From the NCBI GenBank assembly GCA_003024985.2, contig PXIH01S0001575.1: 10,044 nt of DNA; one strand, written 5' to 3'. The notes beneath the pieces are model-generated. The model saw only the letters and a program-made list of their open reading frames with translations, did not search any database and had not been told where the DNA came from. Shown here piece after piece: positions 8,138 through 10,044 of this stretch. Position numbers and translations under genes: made by a program. The stretch comes from Euperipatoides rowelli. Lineage: Eukaryota > Onychophora > Udeonychophora > Euonychophora > Peripatopsidae. Within the stretch, counting starts at the first letter, position 1. The number at the start of each line of letters is the position of its first letter.

Positions 8138-8625
8138 TCAAAAGCATGATCTCCACTTTCACAAATTTTCTAATGTTTTTAAAATTAGGAATTATTAGAT
8201 AAAAAAATATTAAAATGTGTGGCATGAGCTCCAACAAAATATAGCTTTGTTTGCTCAGAACATTTCCTATTTTAGATTATTTTGTTTAGATTTTAGAGTA
8301 ATTTTTTTTAAAACTTAGGCTTGTTTGGAATTTAAATGTATGGAACCCAGTTGTACTATTTGATTTTTATAAAATTAATGGAACATTAAATTTTAAAAAA
8401 AAAAAAAAGAAATTCATTAATAAAATTTTTGGTCTTAGTATACTTTATAAATGCTGAGCCTTTTCATTCTTAGAAACTGATTTAGTTCAATTATATTTAA
8501 ATTATTTCAAATGCTTGTCTACAGCTTATATTGCTTACAAAGTTGTTGCTATTCTTTTAGTCATTTGTTTTATTTAATCCTATAAATTTGCATTTAGTAA
8601 ATATTTTAAATAATTTTATTTTCAG
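8138..8625. other. Distal intron with acceptor region
   Basis: A/T-rich with an A14 run at 8395-8408. The last 40 bases are T-rich and end in TTTTCAG, the acceptor for the next synaptobrevin exon. No coding or mobile signature was seen. Confidence 0.6.
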
Positions 8626-8704
8626 GTAGTTGATATTATGCGAGTAAATGTGGACAAAGTTCTTGAAAGAGATCAGAAACTGTCAGAATTGGATGATCGT
8701 GCAG
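8626..8704 (+). CDS. VAMP2: Synaptobrevin/VAMP exon: central SNARE motif
   Basis: A 79-bp internal exon encoding 26 full codons, starting [18 protein letters not shown] and ending LSELDDRA, plus one base of the next codon (phase 1). This is the core coil of the R-SNARE. The ionic zero-layer arginine is the AGA codon at 8668-8670, flanked by the hydrophobic layers (V, I, V, V, L, L). As far as I know the family, this segment matches the vertebrate VAMP2 sequence at every residue. The acceptor is TTTTCAG, the donor GTAATT at 8705. The next coding residues in VAMP (D/E-A-L-Q) are not in the rest of the window, so the following exon with the end of the coil and the transmembrane anchor lies beyond 10044. 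Many vertebrate genes do not split here, so the intron is lineage-specific or lost elsewhere. Confidence 0.95.
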
Positions 8705-8939
8705 GTAATTTTACTGAACAGATCTTTCAAGTGTAAGTCACTTGTAATTTTATGTAGCTCCTAAATTTAGGTGTATTTATTTAAGAATTTTATTAGCATT
8801 TTTTAATTTACTGTATTTTAGGTCCTACTTTTTATTTTATAATTGACTGATTTTAATTTTAAGAGGAAGTACTATCAGGTCAGGAAAAGGGGATGGGAAT
8901 CTATATTGTAGGTAATTTGCAATATACAGTATATATAGT

Positions 8940-9060
8940 CAGGGTGGAGACACCACCAGGAAATCAGGGATTTCTCAGGGGATTTTAATGTTCTGGAAAA
9001 ATTAGGTAAATCTCAGGGAATTCTTTCAAAGTTCAGTAAAATCAGGAATTTATTTTAAAA
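8940..9060 (+). repeat. Degenerate CAGGG-type interspersed repeat
   Basis: It starts CAGGGTGGAGACACC and then repeats the word ATCAGGGAATTT in decayed form about five times (near 8966, 8975, 9011, 9033 and 9047). A CAGGGTGG start with TCAGGGAATTT periodicity resembles ends of animal DNA transposons, possibly hAT. No opposite terminus or target duplication was found, so superfamily is uncertain. Confidence 0.5.
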
Positions 9061-9776
9061 AAAACATGACCAGCAAAGCTTTTTCAAACGGCAACCGCCT
9101 TTTGAGTTGTATTCAAACTCCAATGAATGTGATTGGCTGCTGATGACAAATGTAAAGTGATTGATTACAGTTACAGCAGGGGGATTTTTTTTTTTCTGAC
9201 ATTTAAAAGAAATTAAAATAAAAAAACACAATTGATTGAACCTTAAAGTGTATTATCAATGGTCATTTTAACAAAATTTAAATATTATTTTTACGTAAAA
9301 GTCATGATTCATTCATCATTTCTTCCCATTCAATCTTCATAATACAGATATAATTTTATCAGACATGTTTTCAGGACGGATGAAAGTATGCATACATGAC
9401 TGGCGAGTTTTGAAGAAAATCTCGTGAGATCTTATTGCCAAGCAACAGTCGCTAAGGAATTTGACATTCATATCTCTAGCGCCATTTTTCCTCAATTAAT
9501 TTTATTGAGAATATCAGATATTAAAACCTTAATGGAAAATACTGTACAGGTCTTTTGTTTTAAAATTCCATCTAATAAATGTATTGTTGAAAATCAGAAA
9601 ACACGCACTCCAAGTCTACTGTCGTATGCTAAGGACACTTTAATTATGGGATACTACAAACATGATTTAGTTATAACCCTGTAATTGCAACTCTAGTAGA
9701 GCTGCATTTCCAGCTTCTTACATGTTTATATTCCAGCAACAACATACTGTATAATCACAATGTAATAATAAAATCA

Positions 9777-9793
9777 ATATTATTATTATTATC
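9777..9793. repeat. Short ATT trinucleotide run
   Basis: About five ATT units, a simple microsatellite in the intron. Confidence 0.7.
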
Positions 9794-9811
9794 CTAATAT
9801 TCATATAAGAT

Positions 9812-9930
9812 AATTACTGTCATTGTAAACTACAGTAATTAATAATAACCACAGACAGCATATTATCCCTGTCTGCTTAATAAATACTATAATAATAAAC
9901 CATAAACAGAGCATAATATTCCTGTCTTCA
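9812..9930. repeat. Hairpin pair and degenerate ~50-bp tandem duplication
   Basis: Hairpin 1: AATTACTGT (9812-9820) with AC-exact complement ACAGTAATT (9832-9840), 11-nt loop. Hairpin 2: CAGACAG (9852-9858) with CTGTCTG (9870-9876), again an 11-nt loop. The second unit recurs about 50 bases later (from 9891) as AATAATAAACCATAAACAGA then ATTCCTGTCTTC, in decayed form. Probably a small duplicated intronic repeat. Confidence 0.55.
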
Positions 9931-9980
9931 AAATTATTATAAGAATGTTTCAATCCAGAAGATGAAGCAAGGTACAGTTC

Positions 9981-9996
9981 ACTGTATATATACAGT
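9981..9996. repeat. Perfect 16-bp palindrome
   Basis: ACTGTATATATACAGT is identical to its own complement. It combines two inverted copies of the ACTGTA word that is frequent across the host sequence. Confidence 0.7.
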
Positions 9997-9999
9997 ATA

Positions 10000-10044
10000 C
10001 AGTGATGGGATAGTTCCAGTAAAAAATGAACTAGTTCCAGTTCC
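10000..10044 (+). mobile_element. Possible hAT-type terminus, cut by the window edge
   Basis: CAGTGATGGG is followed by three AGTTCC words (10012, 10033, 10039) and the palindrome GAACTAGTTC (10028-10037). CAGTG(G/A)TGGG starts with clustered GGAACT/AGTTCC words are seen at ends of hAT-like elements, but only 45 bases are visible and the flanking 8 bases fit no known target preference. Tentative. Confidence 0.4.

Larger units (their letters stand above)
887..8625 (+). other. Synaptobrevin intron, 7,739 bp, phase 0
   Basis: The donor is GTAAAG at 887-892. The acceptor is TTTTCAG ending at 8625 after a T-rich tract. The two flanking exons join as ...QAQVDE/VVDIMR..., exactly the uninterrupted VAMP sequence, so both sites are well supported although no transcript is available. 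Most of the intron is transposon-derived: a 469-bp hAT element, a long decayed hAT transposase relic, and a piggyBac-like non-autonomous element. No additional exon with synaptobrevin-like coding was seen. Confidence 0.92.
8705..10044 (+). other. 5' part of the next synaptobrevin intron (phase 1)
   Basis: It begins with donor GTAATT. A second, closer-to-consensus donor GTAAGT lies at 8733-8738. No exon encoding the remainder of the SNARE motif or the transmembrane anchor was found to the end of the window. It contains a degenerate CAGGG-rich repeat (8940-9060), hairpins (9812-9930) and a truncated repeat at the edge. For 9061-9811 I see no gene; an 86-codon open frame at 9424-9684 has no recognisable domain. 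Confidence 0.8.

Noticed and set aside
9424-9684. 86-codon open frame in the last intron
   Set aside because: No recognisable motif and no synaptobrevin continuation; intronic.
9981-9996. 16-bp palindrome considered as a protein-binding site
   Set aside because: It is explained by two inverted copies of the abundant ACTGTA word with a TA-rich centre.
1-10044. tRNA, rRNA or other structured RNA genes
   Set aside because: No cloverleaf boxes, rRNA-like sequence or Pol III-type internal promoter was recognised on either strand by reading; a covariance-model scan would be needed to exclude them.

Overview
This is a piece of an AT-rich animal nuclear genome (roughly 70% A+T by eye). It lies inside a neuronal-type synaptobrevin (VAMP1/2/3-like R-SNARE) gene on the + strand. 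Two coding exons are clear, at 724-886 and 8626-8704. They are separated by a 7.7 kb intron and flanked by partial introns that run off both ends of the window. The species cannot be fixed from the window. The Gly/Pro/Ala-rich synaptobrevin N-terminus, the host-wide short motifs TACTGTA, TAGGCTA and TAGGCCTA, and the DNA-transposon content point to an invertebrate, probably marine, but that is inference.

Layout. 1-723 is the end of an upstream intron. It holds a 48-codon minus-strand ORF resembling the N-terminus of a piggyBac-type transposase. 724-886 encodes the Pro/Gly-rich N-terminus and the first part of the SNARE motif. Intron 887-8625 is a transposon graveyard. It contains a 469-bp non-autonomous hAT element with a TIR and 8-bp target duplication (1663-2131); a long decayed hAT transposase relic in host-gene orientation (coding remains about 3610-5570, element probably starting near 3128); and a 1,398-bp piggyBac-like non-autonomous element bounded by TTAA (6736-8133) that carries an array of about 200-bp tandem repeats. 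8626-8704 encodes the central SNARE motif with the ionic-layer arginine. 8705-10044 is the next intron, with a degenerate CAGGG-type repeat near 8940, a small cluster of hairpins at 9812-9930, and the start of another repeat at 10000 cut off by the window edge.

The only gene likely to make a protein is synaptobrevin. The splice junctions join in frame: the first ends after ...QVDE in phase 0, the next starts VVDIM... and leaves in phase 1. The transposons do not interrupt coding exons. No new cellular system is evident. The points of most interest are the undescribed piggyBac-like element with internal tandem repeats, the hAT relic with a lost catalytic aspartate, and the way host-type short motifs stop across the relic.
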